The notes beneath the pieces were generated by a model. That model was not told the DNA's origin. It saw only the letters and a list, made by a program, of their open reading frames with translations, and made no database searches. Both the position numbers and the translations under genes were made by a program. A stretch of DNA of 53,230 nucleotides from JAWXUK01 sp044432725. GTDB lineage: Bacteria > Bacillota > Clostridia > Oscillospirales > Oscillospiraceae. Below are positions 23,179-30,871 of this stretch, in pieces. Every line of letters begins with the position of its first letter. Position 1 is the stretch's first letter. Where the stretch lies: assembly GCA_044432725.1 (NCBI GenBank), contig JAWXUL010000016.1:1-53230 (forward strand), in the 5' to 3' direction.

Positions 23179-23564
23179 TTCGTGCTTTGGAAAAACGTGG
23201 CTTCTTGAAACAGTGGGGGATTTCCAATCCAGAACCAAAGCCACAAATCACAAAGCCCACAGCAAAGAAGTATACGGTGGATTCCTTGCTTGTTGCATTT
23301 ATCGAAAATGGAGGGTCCATTCCTGCCTTGGCACAATTGTCAGAGGTATCAAAAAGCCACCTCCGTCTGATTGCAGCAGACCAAAGGACAGTTTCTGGTG
23401 ATGCTCAAAATCGTATCATGTCTGCCATCTTCGAATTAGAACCAAGTTTGGCTCTCGTAGAGGTAGAACCAGTCCAACGGAAAGTGACAAGAAAAGAATT
23501 GCATAAGATGTATGACCAAGTGAAAAGAGGAAAGGATGGGATTGCCCATGGCACGAATTATTGA
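23166..23564 (+). CDS. early HTH-like protein of unknown function
   Basis: A 132-residue basic protein; GGAGG is 7 bases before the ATG at 23166. Residues about 40-85 (DSLLVAFIENGGSIPALAQL, then SEVSKSHLRLIAADQRTVSG) have a helix-turn-helix look. It follows rusA with a 13-base overlap. Probably DNA-binding. No family recognised. Confidence 0.55.
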   Translation: MGEMIRALEKRGFLKQWGISNPEPKPQITKPTAKKYTVDSLLVAFIENGGSIPALAQLSEVSKSHLRLIAADQRTVSGDAQNRIMSAIFELEPSLALVEVEPVQRKVTRKELHKMYDQVKRGKDGIAHGTNY

Positions 23565-23769
23565 TAAATTAGCAGATGATAAAGAGTTTTTAGCTCTTTA
23601 CATCGCAGTGCTTATGCTGAGTGGAAAAAATAGTAGCTTTAATCAAATGTCTGATGGTTTTAATAAAATTGCCACGTCTTTAAATATAGATATGGATGAG
23701 ATTACTGCCGAAAAAAAATATCAAAAAATGAAAAAAGAGTTTTTGTCTTGTTTTAAGAAGGAGAAATAA
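23536..23769 (+). CDS. small helical protein
   Basis: A 77-residue protein overlapping the previous gene; ATG 23536 has GAGGAAAGG upstream, and ATG 23548 is an alternative. It is helical and Lys rich at the end (KKYQKMKKEFLSCFKKEK). It ends one base before the sliding clamp gene, so it may be translated with it. No function recognised. Confidence 0.5.
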   Translation: MGLPMARIIDKLADDKEFLALYIAVLMLSGKNSSFNQMSDGFNKIATSLNIDMDEITAEKKYQKMKKEFLSCFKKEK

Positions 23770-23770
23770 C

Positions 23771-24895
23771 ATGAATCAAAAAAATTTATCAGAAGCTTTG
23801 GGTAAAATTAGAGGAGCTGTGGCGAAAAACAGCATAAACCCTAGCCTAGAAGGTGTGAAGTGGGAGGGGAATACCCTCACAGCATATAACTTGCAAATTT
23901 CCCAAGAAATCACCATAGAAGAGGCTGCCGAGAGACCTTTTATCCTAACTACAAAAGCAATGGATTTGATTCACAAATTGCCTGAGGAAGAAATTGAAAT
24001 TGAAGTGATGGATAACAAGGCTGTGCAAATTACTTGTGGTAAAGTGACTAATACTTTTTATTCCATGAGCGTAGAAGATTACCCAACATTGCCAAAAATG
24101 ACAGTGGATAAATCTGTGCATGTGGATTTGTTTGAATTAAAGCTTGCACTATCTCAAATTTCTTATGCTATTTCAGAAAATGAAGAAAGGGTGCATTTGA
24201 CAGGTGTTCGTTTTTTGAAGAACCAAGGGGAAACACGTCTTCACTTGATGGCTTGTGATGGATATCGGATAGCTTGGTCTCAGATTTCCTTTCAAGAGGA
24301 AGAAGAATCCTTTGACTTCGTGTTACCTCAAGCAGGTATGGAGAAACTTCAAAAAATCAAGGCAAAAAAAGAAAAATCACTTGCTTTATCTGTGTCTGAA
24401 AATCATTTGCAGTTTTCGTGGGAAAACATGGTGCTTACCTGTCGCCGTATCACGGGAGAGCATGTGGATTATCAGCAAGTATTTTCTTTCCCCAGCGAGC
24501 CTGTCTCTATCACAGTGACGAGACAGCCTTTAATAGACAGTCTGGAACGTGCCCTACTTTGGGAAGTAGACAAAAATAGTAATGTACTACAGATGAAATT
24601 TTTCAATAATCGACTCTTTCTTACCCTATCTTCGGCTAAGGGAAGCTATGAAGAAGAGCTGGAAATCACATCAAAACTGGATCTAACCTGTGGTATCAAC
24701 CCACGTTATTTATTGGATGTCTTAAAGGCAGAGCCGTATGAAGAATTAAATTTCTACATTTGTGACGAAACCTTTGGTATCGTCATTAGCCAAAAATCTT
24801 TGTATCAGATGGAAAATGGTGAATATCTAGAATTGACTGGTGTTCCTTTGGAACATGATGGGGTGCATCGGGTTCTTCCAAGGAGGGGCAAGTGA
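23771..24895 (+). CDS. dnaN: DNA polymerase III beta subunit-like sliding clamp
   Basis: A 374-residue protein close to the normal length of DnaN. It has the three-domain layout: KNSINPSLEGVKWEGNTLTA in domain 1, then TKAMDLIHKLPEEEIEIEVM, VHLTGVRFLKNQGETRLHLM with ACDGYRIAW in domain 2, and a C-terminal domain ending in a G-x-P-x-x-H variant rather than the host's usual MPxR. It should form a dimeric ring around DNA. A phage clamp is uncommon. It may recruit phage proteins bearing QLxFF tails. AAGGAG precedes the start. Confidence 0.88.
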   Translation: MNQKNLSEALGKIRGAVAKNSINPSLEGVKWEGNTLTAYNLQISQEITIEEAAERPFILTTKAMDLIHKLPEEEIEIEVMDNKAVQITCGKVTNTFYSMSVEDYPTLPKMTVDKSVHVDLFELKLALSQISYAISENEERVHLTGVRFLKNQGETRLHLMACDGYRIAWSQISFQEEEESFDFVLPQAGMEKLQKIKAKKEKSLALSVSENHLQFSWENMVLTCRRITGEHVDYQQVFSFPSEPVSITVTRQPLIDSLERALLWEVDKNSNVLQMKFFNNRLFLTLSSAKGSYEEELEITSKLDLTCGINPRYLLDVLKAEPYEELNFYICDETFGIVISQKSLYQMENGEYLELTGVPLEHDGVHRVLPRRGK

Positions 24896-25206
24896 TGCAG
24901 AATATACAATATATTCAAAACATCCAAGAAAATTTTTTTGATGTAGCTCCCCTGACGAGAAGCTTTTTGCAGTATGCTATGAGCAATCCAAATGAAAATA
25001 TTCCTGTTTATCCTAAATCAAAAACATTACCAGAAGCAGAAATTGAATGTCGAGCCTTGGTTTCTGAATTACGAGATTTGGAAATTGATGGAGTACAAGC
25101 TTATCCAGTTTTCCAAATCTGCCATGTGGAGCGAGATAAAATTTGGTGTGATTTTACATTGAATCCAGATCTTATAGGGATATTGTTGGGAAACAAATTG
25201 AACTGA
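24895..25206 (+). CDS. early protein following the clamp gene
   Basis: A 103-residue protein from ATG 24895 (a GTG at 24892 is in frame), overlapping the clamp stop by one base. AGGAGGGG lies upstream. The sequence (SFLQYAMSNPNENIPVYPKS, then QICHVERDKIWCDFTLNPDL) is mixed alpha/beta and ends IGILLGNKLN. No known family. Coupling to dnaN hints at a clamp-related role. Confidence 0.55.
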   Translation: MQNIQYIQNIQENFFDVAPLTRSFLQYAMSNPNENIPVYPKSKTLPEAEIECRALVSELRDLEIDGVQAYPVFQICHVERDKIWCDFTLNPDLIGILLGNKLN

Positions 25207-25230
25207 TAGAAAAATGAGAGAGGTGGACCA

Positions 25231-26151
25231 TTGAGAATTGCCCTACATGATGCCGAAAAGGAGCATATGCCCAAGAAAAGTTTCCCAAATCTTGCGCTGA
25301 TGAAACTATCTGCTTTCCACAAATCCCATGGTGATACAGTGGAGTGGTGGACTCCCTTGGCGCAATATGACAGGGTGTATTCCTCCAAGGTCTTCGACTT
25401 CACCCCTGAAAATCCCTATCTCCCTCCCCATACAATCAGGGGAGGGACAGGGTACAAAGACATTCCTCTGAATCAAACTTTGCCAGATGATATAGACGAA
25501 ACCTTTCCCGATTATAGTATATATTCAAACTGTGATTATGCCATCGGGTACCTAACCCGGGGATGTCCTAGAAAATGTCCTTGGTGCGTGGTACCAAGCA
25601 AGGAAGGTGAAATCAAAGCATACCGAACCTGGCAAGAGGTTGTCCGAAGCGATACCAAGAAATTAACCTTGCTAGATAACAACATCCTAGCTTGTGACCA
25701 TGGTATTTCCCAACTTGCTGAACTAGCAGAGACGGACTATAAAATAGATTTGAACCAAGGCATGGATGCACGTCTTGTCACCCCAGAGATAGCCGATATT
25801 TTAGCAAAATGTCAGTGGCAAGGGAAGAATAAATCTATCCGTTTTTCTTGTGATCAGAAAAGCCAGATTGAGGACCTCCACCGAGTGTGCCAGCTGATGG
25901 GTGAGCGTGGGGTTTTGCCTTACCGTATCTTTGTCTACGTCTTAGTGACAAAGGAGATTGAGGACGCTGCTTTCAGAGTGGAAGCGTTGAAAAAACACAA
26001 GGGTATTTTTCTTTATGCACAGCCTGAAAGGAATGACTCCAAAGGAATTATTCCTAATGGTGAGCAAATGGAATTCGCCCAGAGGTTTGTGTATAAAGGG
26101 GCATTCAGAAAGAAAACTTGGGAAGAGTATAAAAATAGACGTATATTTTAA
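25231..26151 (+). CDS. radical SAM protein
   Basis: A 306-residue protein starting at TTG 25231, with GAGAGG 7 bases upstream. The cluster motif is GCPRKCPWC at about 110-118. Conserved downstream parts include KLTLLDNNILA, IDLNQGMDARLVTPE and YRIFVYVLVTKE, the beta strands of a radical SAM barrel. N-terminal YGxxxL-like region begins with IALHDAEKEHMPKKSFPNLA, seen in phage radical SAM proteins. It probably modifies a nucleotide, nucleic acid or protein; the substrate is unknown. It is the second CxxxCxxC protein in this region. Confidence 0.85.
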   Translation: MRIALHDAEKEHMPKKSFPNLALMKLSAFHKSHGDTVEWWTPLAQYDRVYSSKVFDFTPENPYLPPHTIRGGTGYKDIPLNQTLPDDIDETFPDYSIYSNCDYAIGYLTRGCPRKCPWCVVPSKEGEIKAYRTWQEVVRSDTKKLTLLDNNILACDHGISQLAELAETDYKIDLNQGMDARLVTPEIADILAKCQWQGKNKSIRFSCDQKSQIEDLHRVCQLMGERGVLPYRIFVYVLVTKEIEDAAFRVEALKKHKGIFLYAQPERNDSKGIIPNGEQMEFAQRFVYKGAFRKKTWEEYKNRRIF

Positions 26152-26223
26152 TGCTGAAATGCACGAGTTATGCACGGTGCAGTATAAGTTATGCACGATG
26201 ATGTAAAAGAAAGGAAAATGAAA

Positions 26224-26451
26224 ATGAAATGTGATTTTTGTAACGAAGAGAAAAAAAGTTGTCGATATTACTCTTCTGATTATAGTGATGAAATTTTTTG
26301 TCGTGATTGTCTTTATGAGATGGATTTAGAAGAACTCTTTTTGCAATTGTTTGATATTTGCTCTAGTAATCTAAAAGTGGAAAGAAAACAGCTTCTTGAT
26401 ATTTTTGAAGAAAGTCAGCTGATTTCTGAGGTGGAAGAAGATGAAGAATAG
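26224..26451 (+). CDS. small zinc-finger protein
   Basis: A 75-residue protein starting at ATG 26224 (AAGG 9 bases upstream) or ATG 26218. It opens MKCDFCNEEKKSC and continues FCRDCLYEM, four cysteines for one zinc. The remainder is acidic and helical. Two copies of AGTTATGCACG lie just upstream (about 26165 and 26188). It overlaps the next gene. Function unknown. Confidence 0.6.
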   Translation: MKCDFCNEEKKSCRYYSSDYSDEIFCRDCLYEMDLEELFLQLFDICSSNLKVERKQLLDIFEESQLISEVEEDEE

Positions 26452-26710
26452 AGATTGTTTGTCTGTGGAAAGTATAAAAAGCCTTATATATTGCCTTGAG
26501 GATTGCAATGATTTTGAAAAAGAAAAATACGCAACAGCAGAAGTAGTGGCATGGCTAGAGCAAGAAACCACAGAACTTGAAGGGGTTGAGCCTGTAGATG
26601 ATCCCGGGTGTTATTGGATGTGTGGGAATTGTGAATTCGGTGGAATTGATGAAACTGACAACTTTTGTACCCAATGTGGTACAAAAATCAAATGGAGAGA
26701 AGAGCTATGA
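26441..26710 (+). CDS. zinc-ribbon-tailed early protein
   Basis: An 89-residue protein. The C-terminal ribbon has MCGNCEFGG and FCTQCGTKIKWREEL, the same C-x2-C-G-x4-W ending as several neighbours. The N-terminal part is helical (VESIKSLIYCLEDCNDFEKE). GGAAGAAG lies upstream, and its stop overlaps the next ATG. Function unknown. Confidence 0.6.
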   Translation: MKNRDCLSVESIKSLIYCLEDCNDFEKEKYATAEVVAWLEQETTELEGVEPVDDPGCYWMCGNCEFGGIDETDNFCTQCGTKIKWREEL

Positions 26711-27396
26711 ACGCAACACCCCAAGAAATCAAGAGCCATAAAGCAAAAGCCATGCGATACAAGAAGGCTGTACTGGATACACTGAGCCATGAAGCAATCA
26801 TCAGTGAACTCTACGACATCAACGAAGGGTGCGAAACCATTCATTACATCACAGACAGTGAAGGCTATGGGCAACTTCTGGGCGCAATGGAAGGCGATGA
26901 AGATGATGCCTTCGAGTTTAAAATGATGTTTTCTGACGTTTGTGCCAAAGCTGAGATGTTACTTGAAGAGTTGATGTACAAAGATTATAAGGATTTTGAC
27001 GATTGTGTAGTTGCACTGATTGGCAGAAATCAAAAGTTGGTGGGTTATGATTCAGTCGAAGAAGATTATTATTCCTTGACAGAATATGAGGTAGAACTTG
27101 CCACCACAGAATCAGGAAAGAGAATGTGTCGTAAAACCAAGGCTGATATGCTTGCTACCATTGGTCAAGCCATGAGTACAGTGTTGGCCTTCATTGATTT
27201 GAGACAGCAATATGACTACTTACAAGCGACTATGGAAATTATTCTAGGAGAGAATACAGCAATTTTACAAAATATCAAGAGAATTGACGAGCTGTATTTT
27301 GAATCAGAAAAAAGTGAATTCCACAAGGATAACCCAGCCACCAAAGAACTGGATAGAATCCTCAATGAAATGCCTGACCGTTTTTGGATTGAATAG
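26707..27396 (+). CDS. large helical early protein
   Basis: A 229-residue acidic protein from the ATG at 26707, which overlaps the previous stop (ATGA). It is almost wholly helical, with coiled-coil-like segments (ADMLATIGQAMSTVLAFIDL, then DELYFESEKSEFHKDNPATK). No motif or family is recognised. It sits in the operon of small zinc proteins after the clamp. Confidence 0.6.
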   Translation: MNATPQEIKSHKAKAMRYKKAVLDTLSHEAIISELYDINEGCETIHYITDSEGYGQLLGAMEGDEDDAFEFKMMFSDVCAKAEMLLEELMYKDYKDFDDCVVALIGRNQKLVGYDSVEEDYYSLTEYEVELATTESGKRMCRKTKADMLATIGQAMSTVLAFIDLRQQYDYLQATMEIILGENTAILQNIKRIDELYFESEKSEFHKDNPATKELDRILNEMPDRFWIE

Positions 27397-27404
27397 GAGG
27401 AAGC

Positions 27405-27896
27405 ATGAAAAGAGCAGAAAAAACAAAGCTTCTTTCTCGCTTGTTAGAGTCGAAGCTGATTTGTGATCAAGTCTATTGGGCAAGAGAAGTCTCCTTAGAT
27501 TTCAACACATCCCACCGAAAAAGAGTGGACTATATGTCTTTCAAGCCGAAAAATCAAAGTTCAAGTGGCATAGAAAAGGGGATTTTCACTTGCTATGAAG
27601 TTAAAAGCTGTTTTGAGGACTACAAAAGTGGGCATGGATTGAATTTTATCGGAGAAAAAAACTACATCGTCACAGATATGGTAACTTACAAGAAAATTCT
27701 ATATGACATTGACCATAATACAGGGGTTTATGTTGCTTTGCCTGTAGGCGCTGATAAATTTGAAGAATGGGACTCCCCAAAAGAGTTGGACAGCAACACA
27801 CAATACGAATTGAATTGCATTAACAGTTGCCATGAGACAAACAGAGATTATTCTATGAACGTGCTTTTATTTTGTATGCTCAGAAGTGGCCATTGA
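27405..27896 (+). CDS. putative PD-(D/E)XK nuclease-like protein
   Basis: A 163-residue protein. VDYMSF at about 42-47 and TCYEVKS at about 62-68 are spaced like the D...ExK catalytic core of PD-(D/E)XK nucleases. It continues with GHGLNFIGEKNYIV and DMVTYKKILYDI, which fits the family's later strands (IVTD). AGGAGG lies upstream. A role in recombination or DNA processing is inferred; I did not recognise a named subfamily. Confidence 0.6.
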   Translation: MKRAEKTKLLSRLLESKLICDQVYWAREVSLDFNTSHRKRVDYMSFKPKNQSSSGIEKGIFTCYEVKSCFEDYKSGHGLNFIGEKNYIVTDMVTYKKILYDIDHNTGVYVALPVGADKFEEWDSPKELDSNTQYELNCINSCHETNRDYSMNVLLFCMLRSGH

Positions 27897-27912
27897 TAGA
27901 TGAAGGTGAATC

Positions 27913-28209
27913 ATGAAAAGAACGTGTAAAGAATGCAAAACAAAACATGGTCCTTTCGGTGCTTATCTACACCTATGGAAAACGCATCGTAAAGACCCAG
28001 ACTTTCAAAAAAGTCAGAGATGGTTATTGCGTGATATCTACGATAGGGAAATCTACACCATGTGGAAGGCAACTCTTTTCCCTTTCTATTGGTTCGGGTT
28101 AATTTTGATAGCTGTATTTCACCCAGTGCTCGAATTACTCAAAGTAGCAGAATCTTGGTATAAGAAGAGAAAGGAAGATAACAGTGAGCAAGACAAATTA
28201 TCGCATTGA
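27913..28209 (+). CDS. small zinc-knuckle membrane protein
   Basis: A 98-residue protein. It opens with a C-x2-C (RTCKECKTKHG) and HLWKTHRK, so one zinc finger is possible. A hydrophobic segment at about 56-74 (LFPFYWFGLILIAVFHPVL) looks transmembrane, followed by a charged tail. It overlaps the next gene by 26 bases. Function unknown. Confidence 0.5.
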   Translation: MKRTCKECKTKHGPFGAYLHLWKTHRKDPDFQKSQRWLLRDIYDREIYTMWKATLFPFYWFGLILIAVFHPVLELLKVAESWYKKRKEDNSEQDKLSH

Positions 28210-28426
28210 CATCGTAAAAGATATCATGCGTGATGATGTGTCAGATGAAGAAAAAGGTCTGGCAATCATGAAAATGCTAGAATTTAAAACCCTGAACCAT
28301 ATCAACAAAGATGAATTGGTGGAGATAATTCGATACCTCTTCCCCTTGGTGTTTGATTTGGACGTGGAAGATGATGTTCCCGACACAAATGTCGGGAACG
28401 ACAACCGAGAGGAGGAAACAACTTGA
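28184..28426 (+). CDS. small acidic helical protein
   Basis: An 80-residue protein from GTG 28184 with GGAAG upstream. It is helical then acidic (IIRYLFPLVFDLDVEDDVPD). A perfect hairpin lies in its last codons (28376-28399). It overlaps the next gene by 4 bases. No family recognised. Confidence 0.5.
   Translation: MSKTNYRIDIVKDIMRDDVSDEEKGLAIMKMLEFKTLNHINKDELVEIIRYLFPLVFDLDVEDDVPDTNVGNDNREEETT
28376..28399. promoter_or_regulatory. perfect intragenic hairpin
   Basis: GTTCCCGACA, loop CAAA, TGTCGGGAAC: ten perfect pairs, 24 bases before the TTG start at 28423. No T-run follows. It could stall ribosomes, protect the message, or expose the downstream GAGGAGG site. Confidence 0.5.
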
Positions 28427-28653
28427 GATCGGATGTATGTAAAGTTTTTGTAGAACGAATGAATATAAAAATGGAAGAGAAGGCATTAAGCAAAGTAGAC
28501 ATTTGTAAATTTTTAAACATTGATTCTACAACAGTAGAAAAATGGGAAGAGGAATTGCCTCCCTTAATTTGTTTGCATGATTTAGGCGAACTCTTTGAGT
28601 GTAGCATATCTTATTTACTTGGGGAAGAAACAGATAATGCAAATGAAGTATGA
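28423..28653 (+). CDS. small XRE-like DNA-binding protein
   Basis: A 76-residue protein starting at TTG 28423, 7 bases after GAGGAGG. Residues about 20-70 (LSKVDICKFLNIDSTTVEKW, then LICLHDLGELFECSISYLLG) follow the XRE fold with the closing YLLG. It resembles the N-terminal domain of the protein at 29502. A regulator role is inferred. Its stop overlaps the next start. Confidence 0.6.
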   Translation: MRSDVCKVFVERMNIKMEEKALSKVDICKFLNIDSTTVEKWEEELPPLICLHDLGELFECSISYLLGEETDNANEV

Positions 28654-29183
28654 TGGGTTTTAAATACTTATTTTCAGAACCAATTCTCCTTGACCCAAAA
28701 TTCAAAATCGAATGTGAAAGATTCTATGGTCAACCGAAGTTAATCAAGACCAAAGATTGTAACAATAAGAACAAGATAGGTTCTGTGGATTTTATTCCTC
28801 AAAAATGTAAAAGTACTCTTTGGGTCAACGAGAAGGAAAGAGTTTTTGTTCTTCATCGGGATTGGTTCTCGGTAGCTATTAGTCGAGACGAAGCAATAGA
28901 AAGAAATCTCCTGAGTAAACCAGCACGAGAGAAGTTTATTTATCGTGACAACTGGGGGAGTGTGGTATTGCGCAATGAAGCAGTCTTTTCTTTCGACTTC
29001 CCCGATTTAGAGATTTTCCCACCGAAGAACACAGCACACTTAACAGAATGCTTCTTTGCCCATTTGAAAAACAGTGGTCGCACAGATGAAGATGTTTGGC
29101 CCTCTGTGTTCATGGAATGGGAAAGGTATTTTGAAAGAATTTTAAGATGTTTAACAGGCACTGAAAGGAAGGAATCTTTATGA
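28650..29183 (+). CDS. early protein of unknown function
   Basis: A 177-residue alpha/beta protein. It starts at ATG 28650 (ATGATG) with overlap to the gene before it. It contains VFVLHRDWFSVAISRDEAIE and FSFDFPDLEIFPPKNTAH, with no recognised motif. It lies between two regulator genes. Confidence 0.55.
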   Translation: MMGFKYLFSEPILLDPKFKIECERFYGQPKLIKTKDCNNKNKIGSVDFIPQKCKSTLWVNEKERVFVLHRDWFSVAISRDEAIERNLLSKPAREKFIYRDNWGSVVLRNEAVFSFDFPDLEIFPPKNTAHLTECFFAHLKNSGRTDEDVWPSVFMEWERYFERILRCLTGTERKESL

Positions 29184-29488
29184 AAAAAATTGCTCCCAAA
29201 AGCCAATTAACAGAAGAAAGTTTTTGGAATAAAACAAACTATGAAATTTTCCTTCGAAGCCAACAATCGGACAATGCAGATTATATTATGGATTTGAGTA
29301 AGATTCTGAACAAGGCAATAGAAGAATACTTGACAGAGAAACAGAAAGACTATCTAAAACTCTATTATTATGAGGGTTTGAAGCAATGTGAAATTGCCAA
29401 AATTTATGGAGTAGAAAAAAGCACTGTTTCTAGAGTGATTGCCAATGCAAAGAGGAAAATCAAAAAAGTGGTAGGACTTTATTTTTGA
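29180..29488 (+). CDS. sigma-70 region 4-like regulator
   Basis: A 102-residue protein whose C-terminal 60 residues match sigma factor region 4: LTEKQKDYLKLYYYEGLKQC then EIAKIYGVEKSTVSRVIANA and KRKIKK. The N-terminal part has no region 2. It may bind -35-like elements as an anti-sigma-like or co-activator protein. GGAAGG lies before the ATG. It sits shortly before the late regulator and probably helps middle or late expression. Confidence 0.75.
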   Translation: MKKIAPKSQLTEESFWNKTNYEIFLRSQQSDNADYIMDLSKILNKAIEEYLTEKQKDYLKLYYYEGLKQCEIAKIYGVEKSTVSRVIANAKRKIKKVVGLYF

Positions 29489-29501
29489 AGGAGGAACACA
29501 A

Positions 29502-29861
29502 ATGAAAAGAGACGAGAAAGAAGAGGTTGGCAAACGTATCAAAGAACAGATGGACAAGCAGAACCTTTCCTTTCGGGATGTTTGCCGAGATATGAAAATC
29601 ACAGGACCAACCATGGAAAAGTGGCTTAATGGAATCCATTTGCCAAGTACCAAGCTGTTACCAGATTTGGCGAGGTGTTTGGATTGTAGTTTGGATTTCT
29701 TGTTTGGCTTGGAAAAAGGAGGAATTAAAGTAGGAAAAAAAGGAGAGAAATACTTTTGCCCTAAATGTGACTGTACTATCTACTTTGGAAATCGTTATTG
29801 CCATGTTTGTGGAGTAAAGTTTGAATGGTTAAAAAGGAATGATGGTAACAAGGACTCGTAA
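29502..29861 (+). CDS. XRE-like HTH fused to zinc ribbon
   Basis: A 119-residue protein. Residues about 10-75 form an HTH unit (LSFRDVCRDMKITGPTMEKW, then LPDLARCLDCSLDFLFGLEK). Residues about 85-113 form a ribbon (FCPKCDC then YCHVCGVKFEW). The zinc part carries the shared C-x2-C-G-x4-W tail. AAGGAGG lies upstream. A DNA-binding regulator is likely. Confidence 0.65.
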   Translation: MKRDEKEEVGKRIKEQMDKQNLSFRDVCRDMKITGPTMEKWLNGIHLPSTKLLPDLARCLDCSLDFLFGLEKGGIKVGKKGEKYFCPKCDCTIYFGNRYCHVCGVKFEWLKRNDGNKDS

Positions 29862-29872
29862 AGGAGGAACAC

Positions 29873-30253
29873 ATGATTGAAATAACGAAAAGGTCTCTTG
29901 GCTTCAAATTCTGTTGCACAAAATGTGGATGTGAAGGGACGTTTGACACAAAAGATTTTAAAAAGACTGAGTTAGGCACGTTGGCTATCCAATGTCCTCA
30001 ATGCGACACAAGAATTGAAGAGAATTGTTACGAAGTAAAAGAGCATTGTTTTGACACATGGAGTGGCGAAACCATCCCAGAACCTCAAGATTTGCAATGT
30101 GGATTCTGTGGGGAGTATGGTTCTAGAGTGGTAGTGGTTGAGTGTGGAAACTGTGGGAACATTGGGGAAGGAAATGATTACACGGAGGTGGTGGAAAACT
30201 TCACCAATACAGACCGTGGAGATGAAGTGGAGGTATCTTATGGAGAAGATTAG
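29873..30253 (+). CDS. double zinc-ribbon protein
   Basis: A 126-residue acidic protein with CCTKCGCEG plus CPQCDTRI (first ribbon) and CGFCGEYG plus CGNCGNIG (second ribbon). AAGGAGG lies 6 bases before the ATG. The C-terminal tail is acidic. It overlaps the next gene by 14 bases. It may bind DNA or RNA, or act as a scaffold. Confidence 0.6.
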   Translation: MIEITKRSLGFKFCCTKCGCEGTFDTKDFKKTELGTLAIQCPQCDTRIEENCYEVKEHCFDTWSGETIPEPQDLQCGFCGEYGSRVVVVECGNCGNIGEGNDYTEVVENFTNTDRGDEVEVSYGED

Positions 30254-30560
30254 AAAAATAAAAGGGGTTTTGCCCCAAGAATGGAAAGATGAGATATGTT
30301 TGGAAGTTTTCGAGATACTAGAAGAAGTGAACCCAGCAGAATCAGAAGAAAATGATAAAATGTTGGAACGATTCAAAGGTGTTTTAGAAGCCGTAACCGA
30401 AGCAGAACCAGAAGGTGTGGCACCATTCACAGAGTGGGACGATACATTTAATGGATATATGGCTTCTTGTGGGAAATGTGAAAAAGGATATTTCCCCAAA
30501 AATTCTTTTGTCTATTGCCCATACTGTGGCACGAAATATAAATGGGGGGAAGTAACATGA
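30240..30560 (+). CDS. zinc-ribbon-tailed early protein
   Basis: A 106-residue protein from the ATG at 30240. The C-terminal ribbon is SCGKCEKGYF and CPYCGTKYKWGEVT. The part just before it (EGVAPFTEWDDTFNG) resembles the matching place in the protein at 26441 (EGVEPVDDPG). The N-terminal half is acidic and helical. It is one of the six zinc-tailed set. Function unknown. Confidence 0.6.
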   Translation: MEKIRKIKGVLPQEWKDEICLEVFEILEEVNPAESEENDKMLERFKGVLEAVTEAEPEGVAPFTEWDDTFNGYMASCGKCEKGYFPKNSFVYCPYCGTKYKWGEVT

Positions 30561-30871
30561 AAGAAGACCAAGGAAAACCACATCCAACATTTTGTCCAAC
30601 ACAAATTATTCATGATATTATCGAGGTCAGAGAATTTGCCATGAGCAAATATTCAGATCCTGATAACTGGAAAAAAGTTGACAACATCAGATTCATTGAA
30701 GCATTCCTTAGACATGCATTGGCATTTTGGGCAGACCCTCACAGTGTTGATGAAGAATCAGGATTGTCACATTATAAGCATATGGCTTGTGGGCTTGCTT
30801 TTATCTGTGAAAATCTGAAAACAACGAAAGAGAACGAAAATGTTAGCACAAAAAGATGTGGATTGGATTGA
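30557..30871 (+). CDS. dATP/dGTP diphosphohydrolase N-terminal-like protein (DUF5664)
   Basis: A 104-residue protein from the ATG at 30557, with GGGGGAA upstream and overlap to the gene before. It matches the DUF5664/dGTP_diPhyd_N pattern: MSKYSDPDNWKKVDN, FIEAFLRHALAFWAD, DEESGLSHYKHMACGLAFI. Relatives occur in phages that alter nucleotide pools. It is short and may act alone or be a remnant. A role in purine dNTP control is inferred. Confidence 0.7.
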   Translation: MKEDQGKPHPTFCPTQIIHDIIEVREFAMSKYSDPDNWKKVDNIRFIEAFLRHALAFWADPHSVDEESGLSHYKHMACGLAFICENLKTTKENENVSTKRCGLD

